DNA of 64,000 bases, from NCBI RefSeq assembly GCF_030440515.1, contig NZ_CP076543.1, positions 2,046,001 through 2,110,000 of the forward strand, in the 5' to 3' direction. Positions 19,979 through 28,272 of this stretch are shown here, in pieces (the first letter of the stretch is position 1; every line of letters starts with the position of its first letter). A model generated the notes under the pieces. It had not been told where the DNA came from. It ran no database searches and was given only the letters and a program-made list of their open reading frames with translations. Position numbers and translations under genes: made by a program. This stretch comes from Streptomyces xanthophaeus. Its GTDB lineage: Bacteria; Actinomycetota; Actinomycetes; Streptomycetales; Streptomycetaceae.

Positions 19979-20914
19979 ATGGAACGCCTTCGTCACGACG
20001 ACCCGTCGCACGTCGGGCCGTACGTGATCCTGGCCCGGCTCGACTCCGAGTCCGCCGAGCGCACCGTTCCCGAACGCCGCTACCTGGGGCGCACGGCCGA
20101 CGGGCAGCGCACGGTCCTCGTCTGCGTGCCCCGGGTCGGCGCCGATCCGTCCCGGTGGGCGATCGAGGCCGAGGGCGCCCGGCGGCTGTCCGCGCCCCGG
20201 TTCCTGCGTCCTGCGGAGGTGGGCGGCACGGCCGGCTTTCCCTGGTACACGGCCCCGTACACGCCCGCGCTGCCGCTGCCGGCCGTGCTCGCCGCGTACG
20301 GGGAGCCGCTGCCCGAGGACACCGTCCGCAGGCTCGGCGCCGCGCTCGCGGAGGGGCTGGCCGCCGTACACGCCCAGGGGCTGACGCACGCGGGGCTCTC
20401 GCCCGCAGCCGTTCTGGTCACCCCGGGCGGACCGCTGCTGACCTGCTTCGGTGCCGTACGGGCTGCGGCTCCCGACGGGTCGCCGCGGACGGGGCTGCCC
20501 GGGCTCGATCCGGGCTGCCTGGCCGTGGAGCAGGCGTCGGGGGGCCGCACGGAACCGCTCGGGGACGTCTTCGCGCTGGGGGCCGTCCTGGCGTACGCCT
20601 CGACCGGTCACACCGTGCCCGAGCAGGGCGAACTGCCGCCGGGTCTGCGGACCCTCGTCGGCTCCTGCCTGTCGTCCGACCCGGCGGTGCGGCCGCAGTC
20701 CGCGCGGGAGGTGCTGGGCGAACTCGTGGCCCCCTGGGCGGGATCCGCCCCGGCCGAGGACCCGTACGCGCGGGCCGGAACGGTCCTCGACCACGGAGCC
20801 GTACCGCTGCCGGGCCGGGTCGTCGCCGCGCTCGCCGCCCAGTCCGCCGCGCTGCTCGCCGCTGAACTCCCGTCCCCGCAGCAGCCGTTCGCCATGGCCC
20901 AGAAGGTGCACTGA
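19979..20914 (+). CDS. Pseudokinase of the Ser/Thr kinase family
   Basis: A 311-aa kinase-fold protein in which every catalytic landmark is lost. There is no glycine loop (ARLDSESAERT), no beta-3 Lys (TVLVCVPRV), HRDLKPxN is replaced by HAGLSPAAV, and DFG by CFG. The C-lobe pattern is retained (GDVFALGAVLAYASTGHTVP matches GDVFALAGVLVFAASGHGPF of the next gene), so the fold is likely preserved. There is no membrane segment. It ends 3 nt before the next kinase ATG, so the two are co-translated; a scaffold or allosteric partner for that kinase is a reasonable inference. Confidence 0.85.
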   Translation: MERLRHDDPSHVGPYVILARLDSESAERTVPERRYLGRTADGQRTVLVCVPRVGADPSRWAIEAEGARRLSAPRFLRPAEVGGTAGFPWYTAPYTPALPLPAVLAAYGEPLPEDTVRRLGAALAEGLAAVHAQGLTHAGLSPAAVLVTPGGPLLTCFGAVRAAAPDGSPRTGLPGLDPGCLAVEQASGGRTEPLGDVFALGAVLAYASTGHTVPEQGELPPGLRTLVGSCLSSDPAVRPQSAREVLGELVAPWAGSAPAEDPYARAGTVLDHGAVPLPGRVVAALAAQSAALLAAELPSPQQPFAMAQKVH

Positions 20915-20917
20915 CCG

Positions 20918-23131
20918 ATGTCCGTCCCGGCACCACGCGCCACCCGCGCCACCCGCGCCCCGCTCGCACCGCTCACGCACGACGATCCGCAGCACCTCGG
21001 CGATTTCCGGCTGCTCGCCCGGCTCGGCAGCGGCGGCATGGGCACGGTCTACCTGGCCCGTTCGGCGGCCGGGCGGACGGTCGCGCTCAAGACCGTGCAT
21101 GCCCGGATCGCCGCCGACACCACCTTCCGGACCCGGTTCCGGCTGGAGGCGGACGCGGCCCGGGTCATCGGCGACCGCTACGGCGCCCGGGTCTTCGCCG
21201 CGGACGCCCTGGCGGCAACGCCGTGGCTGGCCACCGAGTACGTGATCGGGCCGCAGCTCGACGAGGCGGTCGGGCTGGCCGGCCCGCTGCCCGAGCCGTG
21301 CGTGCGCGCCCTGGGCGCGGAGCTCGCCCGGGCGCTGGGGCAGCTGCACCGCTCGGACGTGGTGCACCGCGACCTCAAGCCGTCCAACGTCATGGTCACG
21401 GCCGCCGGGCCCAAGGTCATCGACTTCGGTATCGCCCGCGCCCTCGGCGACGAACGGCTGACCCGCACCGGAGCCGCGGCCGGCACGCCCGCCTTCATGT
21501 CGCCCGAGCAGGCCGGCGGTCTCGAACACTCCCCGGCCGGTGATGTGTTCGCGCTGGCCGGCGTCCTGGTCTTCGCGGCGTCCGGGCACGGCCCCTTCGG
21601 CGGCGGCCAGGCCGCGGACCTGCTGTACCGGGTGCGGTACGCGGAGCCCGACCTGAGCGGCGTGCCGGCGGCGCTGGCGCCCGTACTCGCCCGCTGCCTG
21701 TCCAAGGACCCGGCGCTGCGGCCCACGACGGCCGAGCTGGCCGGGCTGCTGGCGCCCGGCGACGGCCCGTTCGCGGACGGGCTGCCGCAGCCGGTGCTCG
21801 CGGACATCGCACGCCGCGCCGCAGCCGTGTGGCAGGAGCCGCCCCTCCGGCTGCCGGCCCCCCGAGGGGAGCCGGACACCGTCGTCGCCGACGGCGCCGG
21901 CATGTCGCGTCGCAGGCTGTTCGCGGTATCCGGGGCTGCGGCCGGGGCCGTCGCGCTCGCGGCGGGGGGCGGGCTGTGGGCCTGGCTCGGCAGCCGCGGT
22001 GAGGACGGGGGCGGGGCCGCGGGCGCCGGGAAGCAGGCCCTGGCGCCACCGCCGGACGCGCTGTGGAAGGCCGACCTGGCGGAGCGCTTGGTGGGCAGCA
22101 GCCCGCTGCCGGTGAACGCCCTGCTCGTCATGGCCACCGGAAACACGACCAGCGGGATCTACCAGCAGGACGGCAGACACCTGAGGGACATCCAGGGGTA
22201 CGCGCGCGCCTGGCGCGTCGCCACCGACGGCAAGGTCCTCTACGCGGTCGGGAGGCACGACGCCGCGGACAAGGCCCTCACGGTGGCACCTCTGCCCCTG
22301 GACGGCGGCAAGGAGCAGGCACCGGTCGTCCGGCTTCCCGCCTACGACGGTACGAACACGCTGAACCAGATCCTCGGTGTGGCCGGCGACACCGTGTTCC
22401 TCCACGCCAAGGCGGCCGGGGGCGACCAGTGGTCCCTGGTGGCCGCGAGCCTGAAGACCGGCAAGGAACTGTGGCGGCAGCCGACGGCGGCCCCCACCGA
22501 GGAGCAGGTGCAGTTGGGACGCCCGACCCCTGTCGGAGTCAAGGCCGTACGCGGCGGCGTACTGCTGTGGCACCACTCCGAGTCGAGCGGCGCCCTGCGG
22601 GTGTCCGTGCACGACGCCGGCACCGGCGCCGAGCGCTGGAACGTGTCGGTGGAAGCACTCGGCGCCACGCCGGGCCGGCTGGCCACGGATGACGACCGCG
22701 TGTACATCGGCGCCAGAAAAGTGCACGCGCTGCGGCTCACCGACGGCGGGTCCGCCTGGGTCTTCGGCGCGGACCGTGACGCGGGCGAGGTGGGCGCCCG
22801 GCGCCGGTACGGCATGCCGACCGTCCGCGACGGGGTCGTCTACGCCGTGGAGGGCACGCGCGGCGTCGTCGCCATCAGCGCAGTCTTCGGCACCTTGCAG
22901 TGGACGGACATCCTGCCGGACGGCACGAATCCGAATCGCGACATCGCCCCTGTGGTCACCCCGAGCCACGTCTACACCATGGATGCGACGGGGCTGCGAG
23001 CCGTCCGCATCCGCACCCAGGCCCCGGTCTGGCACTACCCGACGAGCGCCTACGCCCTGACGCCGGATCCGGACGGCAAGCGGCTCTACCTCCGCGAGGT
23101 GGAGAAGCTGATCGCCCTCCCGCTCTCTTAG
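20918..23131 (+). CDS. Membrane Ser/Thr protein kinase with PQQ-type beta-propeller sensor domain
   Basis: A 737-aa Hanks-type kinase. GSGGMGTVY, ALKTV, HRDLKPSN, DFGIA and SPEQ are all present. The transmembrane segment is at about residues 330-350 (RRLFAVSGAAAGAVALAAGG), followed by an extracytoplasmic propeller of PQQ-like blades (GKELWRQPT, GAERWNVSV, GSAWVFG, FGTLQWTD, APVWHYP). The architecture parallels the kinase two genes upstream, suggesting paralogous duplication, and the pseudokinase between them is coupled to this one. The signal and substrate are unknown. Confidence 0.9.
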   Translation: MSVPAPRATRATRAPLAPLTHDDPQHLGDFRLLARLGSGGMGTVYLARSAAGRTVALKTVHARIAADTTFRTRFRLEADAARVIGDRYGARVFAADALAATPWLATEYVIGPQLDEAVGLAGPLPEPCVRALGAELARALGQLHRSDVVHRDLKPSNVMVTAAGPKVIDFGIARALGDERLTRTGAAAGTPAFMSPEQAGGLEHSPAGDVFALAGVLVFAASGHGPFGGGQAADLLYRVRYAEPDLSGVPAALAPVLARCLSKDPALRPTTAELAGLLAPGDGPFADGLPQPVLADIARRAAAVWQEPPLRLPAPRGEPDTVVADGAGMSRRRLFAVSGAAAGAVALAAGGGLWAWLGSRGEDGGGAAGAGKQALAPPPDALWKADLAERLVGSSPLPVNALLVMATGNTTSGIYQQDGRHLRDIQGYARAWRVATDGKVLYAVGRHDAADKALTVAPLPLDGGKEQAPVVRLPAYDGTNTLNQILGVAGDTVFLHAKAAGGDQWSLVAASLKTGKELWRQPTAAPTEEQVQLGRPTPVGVKAVRGGVLLWHHSESSGALRVSVHDAGTGAERWNVSVEALGATPGRLATDDDRVYIGARKVHALRLTDGGSAWVFGADRDAGEVGARRRYGMPTVRDGVVYAVEGTRGVVAISAVFGTLQWTDILPDGTNPNRDIAPVVTPSHVYTMDATGLRAVRIRTQAPVWHYPTSAYALTPDPDGKRLYLREVEKLIALPLS

Positions 23132-23290
23132 CGCCGCTGGTGCCGCTGGCGCGTCAACAGGACGACGAATGAGGTGTGTTGGCGGCCCGCACAGGGCACA
23201 TCATCCGGGCGAACGGCCTCCCCGGGACGCCCGAAGGATGTCATGATCGGGCACGGCGGTCACGCCGGCTCCATCCCCCACCAACGGATG

Positions 23291-23322
23291 ACGATGCGGT
23301 TCCCGGACGGGAACCGCATCGT
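23291..23322. promoter_or_regulatory. Perfect 15-bp inverted repeat just upstream of mbtH-like gene
   Basis: Arms ACGATGCGGTTCCCG / CGGGAACCGCATCGT are separated by 2 nt (GA) and end 25 nt before the MbtH ATG. As RNA this is a very stable hairpin with a minimal loop; as DNA it is an almost uninterrupted 32-bp palindrome. It could terminate the kinase transcript, act as an operator, or control MbtH translation. Confidence 0.75.
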
Positions 23323-23347
23323 GAACGGCTTGAATTGGAGTGCATTC

Positions 23348-23584
23348 ATGAGCAGCAACCCGTTCGACGACGCCGACGGCCGGTTCTACGTCCTGGTGAA
23401 CGACGAGGAACAGCATTCGCTGTGGCCGGCGTTCGCCGGGATCCCCGCCGGCTGGCGCATCGTGTTCGGCGAGGAGAGCCGCCGGCGGTGCCTGGAACAC
23501 ATCGAGGCGAACTGGACCGACCTGCGGCCGAAGAGCCTGCGCGACGCGATGACCGCGGACCCGGCTTCCGTCGGCTCCGCGTGA
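23348..23584 (+). CDS. MbtH-family protein (orphan)
   Basis: A 78-aa protein matching the MbtH signature: [59 protein letters not shown], including the three conserved Trp. MbtH proteins bind and activate NRPS adenylation domains. No NRPS or adenylation domain gene occurs in this window, so it probably serves a cluster elsewhere. Start ATG follows TTGGAG; upstream in-frame codons exist but the family N-terminus begins here. A strong inverted repeat directly precedes it. Confidence 0.93.
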   Translation: MSSNPFDDADGRFYVLVNDEEQHSLWPAFAGIPAGWRIVFGEESRRRCLEHIEANWTDLRPKSLRDAMTADPASVGSA

Positions 23585-23677
23585 GGTGACCGCGGCCTTC
23601 CGGCTGCCCGCCGAACCGATGCGCCGGGGGCCGGCGTAGCCCCCGTACGGCGTTCCTGCGGCTCGGGGCCGCTCCCG

Positions 23678-23966
23678 TCAGTCCTTGGTGCGGGAGACGA
23701 GGCTCTCCCACGTCCGGGGGCCGACGATGCCGTCCGAGTCCGCGGCGTCGATGCCGATGGTCGAGGCGATGTCGAACTGCAGCTCCTTGACGCACACGCC
23801 CGAGGACCCCTGGGAGAAGTTCCGCGCCGGAATGGTCCAGCCGCCCGGCGACTTGCGGTGGCCGACGCTGTCGAGGCAGGCGTCGAGGTGGTCGCCGGCG
23901 TGGGCGGCGGGAGCCGTGACGAGCAGGGAGCCGGCGGGTGTGAACGACCCGGCGCCGCATCATCAT
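23678..23966 (-). pseudogene. Frameshifted or 5'-truncated small secreted protein with peptidoglycan-binding-like end
   Basis: The minus strand frame from 23959 to 23678 reads the end of a signal peptide (SLLVTAPAAHA) and a small mature domain with two Cys (DACLDSVGHRKSPGGWTIP, SSGVCVKELQFDIAS), ending DGIVGPRTWESLVSRTKD, which resembles the end of peptidoglycan-binding or lysozyme-like inhibitors. No start codon lies in this frame before two stops. ATGATGATG with a basic MMMRRRVVHTR start is present in the adjacent frame at 23966, so one frameshift within the signal peptide would restore a normal 95-residue secreted protein. It may be a real disruption or a sequencing error. Confidence 0.5.
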
Positions 23967-23998
23967 TGCTTCGGGCCCGCCGTCCCGGCGGCCGGCGG

Positions 23999-24071
23999 CG
24001 TGTCCCAGGGACACGCCCGAGGCCGGAAACCGTTGTGCGATCTGCCGACAGCCGGTCCCGTCCCTGGGACG
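23999..24071. promoter_or_regulatory. Two GTCCC(A/T)GGGAC palindromic boxes upstream of the HTH-DUF2690 gene
   Basis: CGTGTCCCAGGGACACG (23999-24015) and CGTCCCTGGGACG (24059-24071) are odd-length inverted repeats sharing the core GTCCCWGGGAC. Related sequences (CCCAGGGACATCCC near 25254 and CGTCCCAGAGACG near 25273) occur before the next gene. They may be operator sites for the adjacent HTH protein. The rest of the 275-nt gap shows no gene. Confidence 0.4.
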
Positions 24072-24241
24072 TCCCGCACTCCGGCCGTTCCCGCCGGGGG
24101 ACGTCCGATGGCGGCGCCCCCAAGGGTTCCAGGTGTCCGTCGCCGGGTCCGGAACTGTCAGCGGCGCCGCATATCCTGTCCCTCGCGCCACGCCGTCCCG
24201 GGGAAGCTGTATGGCGCATAAGCGAGTTGGGGGGCCCTTTG

Positions 24242-25219
24242 ATGTCTGACCAGACAAAGGCGACAGTTGGTACGGAGTCGGCACGTGTTCAGCTGAGCAC
24301 GGAGATGCGAAGGATCAAGGAGGCCTCGCAACTCAGCTTCGGCCGACTGGCCGACCGGACGCACTACAGCCGCTCGTCGTGGGAGCGATTCCTCAACGGG
24401 AAGCAGCTGCCGACCACCGTGGCCGTCGAGCAGCTCGCGGCCGTGGCGGGCACGGACCCGGAGCCGCTGCTCGACCTGCTGGCGCGGGCCGTTTCCGCCC
24501 CGGCGAGCGGCGCCCCGGCCACGGCCGCACCTGCGCAGACCGCGCCCGTGCAGTCCGCAGCGGCGCAGGCCGCGCCGGAGACCGCACCGGAGGCGCCGGC
24601 GGCGGTCGCCGTGCCGGACGCCCCACAGGCGGCGGTCCGGCCTCTGCGCGAGAGACCCCGGGCCGAATGGAGACGAAGATTCGGGGTGATCGGATACATC
24701 ACCGCGGGAGCCCTGCTGGGCTCGGTCGCCACCGGTCTCGCCTTCTCCTCCACCGCGGCGGGAGGCCGCTCTCCGGGCGCGGCGGGCGAACCGTCCGACA
24801 CCAGGAAGAGCGGCGGCGGCGACGAGACCGCGACCCTCGTTCCGGGGGCCGGTGACATCCAGGTCAAGTGCAAGTCCGACACCTGCCTGCGCCACGATCC
24901 CCAGGCCATGGAATGCCATTGGGACGCGACCACGGCCAAGAGCACCTTCCTGCGCGGCATGCACATCCAGCTCCGCTACAGCGCGGCCTGCCAATCGGTG
25001 TGGGGACGCATCGAGGGCGGCGCCGTCGGCGACAAGGTGATCATCAGGGATGCCAGGGGGACGGAGCTGGAAGCCTTGATCCGCTTCGAGCACGACTCGT
25101 ACACCAAGATGCTCGCGGTCTCCTCCGAGGCTCCTCTCGAAGCGATGAGCGTGTGCGGGGCGATACCGGCGGAGAAGCAGATGCAGTGCGCGCCCGAAGG
25201 GGCCGTCCAGCAGCCCTGA
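24242..25219 (+). CDS. HTH (XRE-like) membrane-anchored regulator with C-terminal DUF2690
   Basis: A 325-aa protein. The N-terminal helix-turn-helix (residues 15-75: MRRIKEASQLSFGRLADRTHYSRSSWERFLNGKQLP) is followed by an Ala/Pro-rich linker, a membrane segment (GVIGYITAGALLGSVATGLAF, about residue 150) and a C-terminal Cys-containing DUF2690 domain (CKSDTCLRHDPQAMECHWDATTAKS). The topology suggests a cytoplasmic DNA-binding head and an exported sensor. The upstream frame is open, but ATG 24242 begins a sensible HTH N-terminus. The next gene, on the same strand, is a secreted cell-wall hydrolase that it might regulate; this is inference from adjacency and similar palindromic boxes. Confidence 0.85.
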   Translation: MSDQTKATVGTESARVQLSTEMRRIKEASQLSFGRLADRTHYSRSSWERFLNGKQLPTTVAVEQLAAVAGTDPEPLLDLLARAVSAPASGAPATAAPAQTAPVQSAAAQAAPETAPEAPAAVAVPDAPQAAVRPLRERPRAEWRRRFGVIGYITAGALLGSVATGLAFSSTAAGGRSPGAAGEPSDTRKSGGGDETATLVPGAGDIQVKCKSDTCLRHDPQAMECHWDATTAKSTFLRGMHIQLRYSAACQSVWGRIEGGAVGDKVIIRDARGTELEALIRFEHDSYTKMLAVSSEAPLEAMSVCGAIPAEKQMQCAPEGAVQQP

Positions 25220-25370
25220 CGGCCGGGGCGGCGAGGGATGGAAGCGGCCCCGCCCCAGGGACATCCCGCGCTCGTCCCAGAGACGCCGGGGTACTGGAGG
25301 GGACGCGGCACGGGCCTCGAAGCTGCTGGTGACCAACCGTCACCACACAGCCGAAAGGCCCACTTCGCTC

Positions 25371-26708
25371 ATGTCTTCGCTCTCTTCCCCATCCCTCACC
25401 ACCCGGCCCCCGGACCGGGCGGCGGTGTCAGCCCGAAGGCTGATGGCCATGTTCCTGACCCTCGCCGCCGCCCTGACGGCGCTGCTGACCGGACCGGTGC
25501 CGGCCGCGCACGCCGTTGACACCGGCCTGCTCCAGCGGGGCCTGTCGGGCCTCAGCTATCTCCCGCGCAGCGGTGTCGACGGTGCGTACGGACCGCAGAC
25601 GCAGGACTCCGTACGGCACTTCCAGCGGGACAACGGTCTCGACGTGGACGGCGACGCCGGGCCGAAGACCACGGCGGCCCTGCTCGCCAAGGTGAAGCAG
25701 GTGCAGTCCGCGGCCGGCACGCAGGCCGACGGCGACTACGGCACGAACACCCTCAACGCCGTGAGGTCGTACCAGTCGCGCCACGGCCTGGAGGTCGACG
25801 GCATCGCCGGCCCCCAGACGATGGGCGAGATGAACATCGACCGGATCGTCTCCAGCGGCCCGGGCACCGGCACCGACTCCGAGACCAAGCTCCTCCAGCG
25901 GAATCTTGCCGGTCTGGGCTATCTGCCGCTGAGCGGGGTGGACGGCGCCTACGGCCCCCGCACCAAGAACGCCGTGCTGTCCTTCCAGAGCGACAACGAC
26001 CTGGAGGTGGACGGCATCGCGGGCCCCCAGACCAAGGGCGCCCTGACGGCGAAGGTGCAGAAGGTGCAGAGCGCGGCCGGCACGCAGGCCGACGGCGACT
26101 ACGGCCCCAACACCCTGGGCGCCGTGAAGACCTACCAGGCGGGACACGGGCTGGAGGCGGACGGCATAGCCGGCCCGCGGACCATGGCGGCCATGGGCAT
26201 CGCCCGCGAGATCGGCAGCACCGGCCCCGGCGGCGGGCCCAGCGGTGGCAGCCCGACCGTACCCGTACCCCCGCTGTCGGGCAGCGTCCGCGACAAGATC
26301 ATCCAGGCGGCGCGCTCCCAGCTCGGCCAGGAGGAGTGGGGCAACAACTGCAACCCGTACGGCCGTTGCGAGGCCTGGTGCGCGCACTTCGCCAGCTGGG
26401 CCTGGCAGCAGGCCGGGATCAACTACCACACGGCGTTCAGCGGGGACTTCTACTACTACGGGCGCGAGCACGGAACGCTCCGCACGGACCTGCGGAACGC
26501 CGCGCCCAAGCCGGGCGATGTGATCCTCTTCGGCACCGGCCCTTCGAGCACTTCCACGAGCGTCCACGTCGGCGTGATCGAGAAGGACAACGGTGACGGG
26601 ACCGTCACCACGATCGAGGGCAACCACAACGACAGGGTGGAGCGCGTCACCCGCCGGCTCGTCGGCGGCTGGCCCGCGTACGCGATCGTCTCGCCCTCGG
26701 GCGGCTGA
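25371..26708 (+). CDS. Secreted CHAP-domain peptidoglycan amidase with four peptidoglycan-binding repeats
   Basis: A 445-aa secreted protein. Signal peptide: LMAMFLTLAAALTALLTGPVPAAHA, cleaved before VDT. Four PG_binding_1-like repeats follow, each with DGxxGPxT (DGAYGPQTQ, DGIAGPQTM, DGAYGPRTK, DGIAGPRTM), arranged as a duplicated pair of about 150 residues. After a Gly/Pro/Ser linker comes a CHAP domain with catalytic Cys in CEAWCAHFASW, His in SVHVGVIE and Glu/Asn in TIEGNHN. It should cleave peptide cross-bridges or amide bonds in peptidoglycan. An in-frame GTG 42 nt upstream is an alternative start; the ATG gives a more normal signal peptide. Confidence 0.88.
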   Translation: MSSLSSPSLTTRPPDRAAVSARRLMAMFLTLAAALTALLTGPVPAAHAVDTGLLQRGLSGLSYLPRSGVDGAYGPQTQDSVRHFQRDNGLDVDGDAGPKTTAALLAKVKQVQSAAGTQADGDYGTNTLNAVRSYQSRHGLEVDGIAGPQTMGEMNIDRIVSSGPGTGTDSETKLLQRNLAGLGYLPLSGVDGAYGPRTKNAVLSFQSDNDLEVDGIAGPQTKGALTAKVQKVQSAAGTQADGDYGPNTLGAVKTYQAGHGLEADGIAGPRTMAAMGIAREIGSTGPGGGPSGGSPTVPVPPLSGSVRDKIIQAARSQLGQEEWGNNCNPYGRCEAWCAHFASWAWQQAGINYHTAFSGDFYYYGREHGTLRTDLRNAAPKPGDVILFGTGPSSTSTSVHVGVIEKDNGDGTVTTIEGNHNDRVERVTRRLVGGWPAYAIVSPSGG

Positions 26709-26728
26709 GCGACCCCGCTCCATGTCAG

Positions 26729-26754
26729 GGGCCCGTGCCAGGCGGCACGGGCCC
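26729..26754 (+). terminator. Rho-independent-like terminator of the CHAP gene
   Basis: Arms GGGCCCGTGCC / GGCACGGGCCC with a 4-nt loop start about 20 nt after the stop and are followed by TTCCCT. Confidence 0.8.
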
Positions 26755-27032
26755 TTCCCTCGCAGTCGAAGCGCGACCCGCACGGGCGAGCCCGTCCGGC
26801 GCGGCCACGGCTCTCCGGGCCGTCGGCCGAGCTCACCCCCGTGAAGCTCAGCCCCGACCCGGCCGGTGCCGCCACCGTCACGCCGTCGACACTTCAGTGG
26901 CGAGGAAGCATTGGTAACGTACACCAGAGTGACTGTCCGGCGTCAACCAAAGTGTTGCCGGGGCCGGCCCGTTGGGCTTCGAGAAACACTGTGGTGGGCA
27001 AAGACTCGGCATCACGCCAAGGAGGTCTGTAC
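26755..27032 (+). promoter_or_regulatory. Promoter region of the XRE / ImmA-IrrE / membrane protein / P450 cassette
   Basis: This is non-coding sequence between the terminator and the XRE start, with a relatively AT-richer patch near 26900-27015 (for example TTGGTAACGTACACCAGAGTG). An in-frame upstream ATG at 26841 exists, but the AAGGAGG at 27019-27025 before GTG 27033 argues that this stretch is leader and promoter. Confidence 0.5.
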
Positions 27033-27488
27033 GTGGAGGATGACCAGTCGCCCACCTTCGCCCAACTCCTGGACCACCTCTTCCGCGAGGTGCACCCCCC
27101 TTCCCGGGGGCCCTACACCTACGCGGAGGTCGCCGAGGGAATCCGCAAGGCAGCGACCGGAGAGGGCCGCGGGGTGACGGCGAGCGCCATCCAGCAACTG
27201 CGCACCGGAGCCAAGCGGAACCCGACGCGGCACACCATCAAGGCCCTGGCCGACTTCTTCGGCGTCCCGGCGGGCTACTTCGTCGACAGTGCGGCGGCCG
27301 AACGCACCCGGGCGGAGATCGACCTCCTCGCCGCCATGCGCGATCAGGACGTCCGCAAGGTGGCCCTGCGCGCCAACGGCCTGAGCGTCGACAGCCTGAA
27401 GATGCTGTCCACGGTGATCGAACAGGCCCGGAAGCTCGAAGGGCTCACCACCGACGACCCCGCGCAGGGCCTCGACCTGGACGACTGA
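27033..27488 (+). CDS. XRE-family transcriptional regulator
   Basis: A 151-aa protein with an HTH in the first 85 residues (FAQLLDHLFREV, YTYAEVAEGIRKA, VTASAIQQLRTGAKRNPTRHTIKALADFFGVPAGYFVD) and a C-terminal helical segment (KVALRANGLSVDSLKMLSTVIEQARKLEG). GTG start with a perfect AAGGAGG 7 nt upstream. It is the first gene of a same-strand series with an ImmA/IrrE-type peptidase, matching the common pairing of an XRE repressor and the protease that may inactivate it. Confidence 0.88.
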   Translation: MEDDQSPTFAQLLDHLFREVHPPSRGPYTYAEVAEGIRKAATGEGRGVTASAIQQLRTGAKRNPTRHTIKALADFFGVPAGYFVDSAAAERTRAEIDLLAAMRDQDVRKVALRANGLSVDSLKMLSTVIEQARKLEGLTTDDPAQGLDLDD

Positions 27489-27744
27489 ACCGCGAGCCGG
27501 GCGGCGATCTCACGGTCCCCGCCCCGCCCCGTCCCGACACCCCCTGTGGCCGCTCATCGACAGGGGGCATCAGCGTTTCCCGGCACCAGCCCGGCGTCCC
27601 CGGCCGCACGGTCCGGCCCCGGCGGCACCCCGCCATCGAAACGGCGTCGCGGACATGTCAGCATTGGGGCGCGCGCGTACCGGGCTTCCAGGGAGAGATC
27701 CGCCCCGGCCGACCGCCCCCGCCCGGCGTCACCAGAGTGAGAAC

Positions 27745-28272
27745 ATGGACCTTGAGCAGCTTCGCGCCTCATGTGAGGCGCGCGTCGAGGCACTTGAACT
27801 CCCGCACCGCTTCAGCACCCGCGACCTCCGCGACGCCGTGGCCGAGCAACGCGGACGCCCCATCATCCTGCGCCCCCTGAGCACCCTGGGCACCACGGAC
27901 GCCCCGTGCGGCATCCGCCTGGAGACCGCGGACGCCGACCTGTTGTTCTACGAGGAGGCCACGTCCCCCCTCCACCAGAACCACATCCTCGCCCACGAGA
28001 TCAGCCACATCATCTGCGACCACCCCGGCAGCCTGGAGCTGGACCAGGACACCCTGCGCGCGATCGGCTTCAGCCCCACCCTCGTCCGGCGCATGTCCGG
28101 CCGGACCAGCTACACCAGCGAGGACGAGCGCGAGGCCGAGGTGATGGCCAGCGTGATCCGCCAACTCATGTACCGGGGACGCGAAAGCCCGTCGAGCCGG
28201 CCCGCCAGCGGCGCCGAGAGCTGGGACGCTCTGTTCGCCGAGCCACACAGGAAGAAACGCCACCGGAAATGA
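27745..28272 (+). CDS. ImmA/IrrE-like zinc metallopeptidase
   Basis: A 175-aa protein with an HExxH zinc motif (ILAHEISHIICDHP) near residue 90 and the expected downstream acidic residues in SEDEREAEVMASVI. In the ImmA/IrrE family such enzymes cleave XRE repressors to derepress genes; the repressor-like XRE gene is 256 nt upstream. Start ATG 27745 follows GAGTGAGA. The stop overlaps the next ATG (ATGA), showing coupling to the membrane protein. Similar actinobacterial genes are often annotated as 'toxin component'; the protease reading is better supported by sequence. Confidence 0.85.
   Translation: MDLEQLRASCEARVEALELPHRFSTRDLRDAVAEQRGRPIILRPLSTLGTTDAPCGIRLETADADLLFYEEATSPLHQNHILAHEISHIICDHPGSLELDQDTLRAIGFSPTLVRRMSGRTSYTSEDEREAEVMASVIRQLMYRGRESPSSRPASGAESWDALFAEPHRKKRHRK

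Noticed and set aside
23174..23347. N-terminal extension of MbtH upstream of 23348
   Set aside because: The frame is open but passes through the perfect inverted repeat, and the MbtH family N-terminus (NPFDD) begins right at 23348.
23348..23584. MbtH gene as evidence for a hybrid NRPS-PKS cluster
   Set aside because: No condensation or adenylation domain is present in the window, and the gene is more than 7 kb from the nearest cluster gene.
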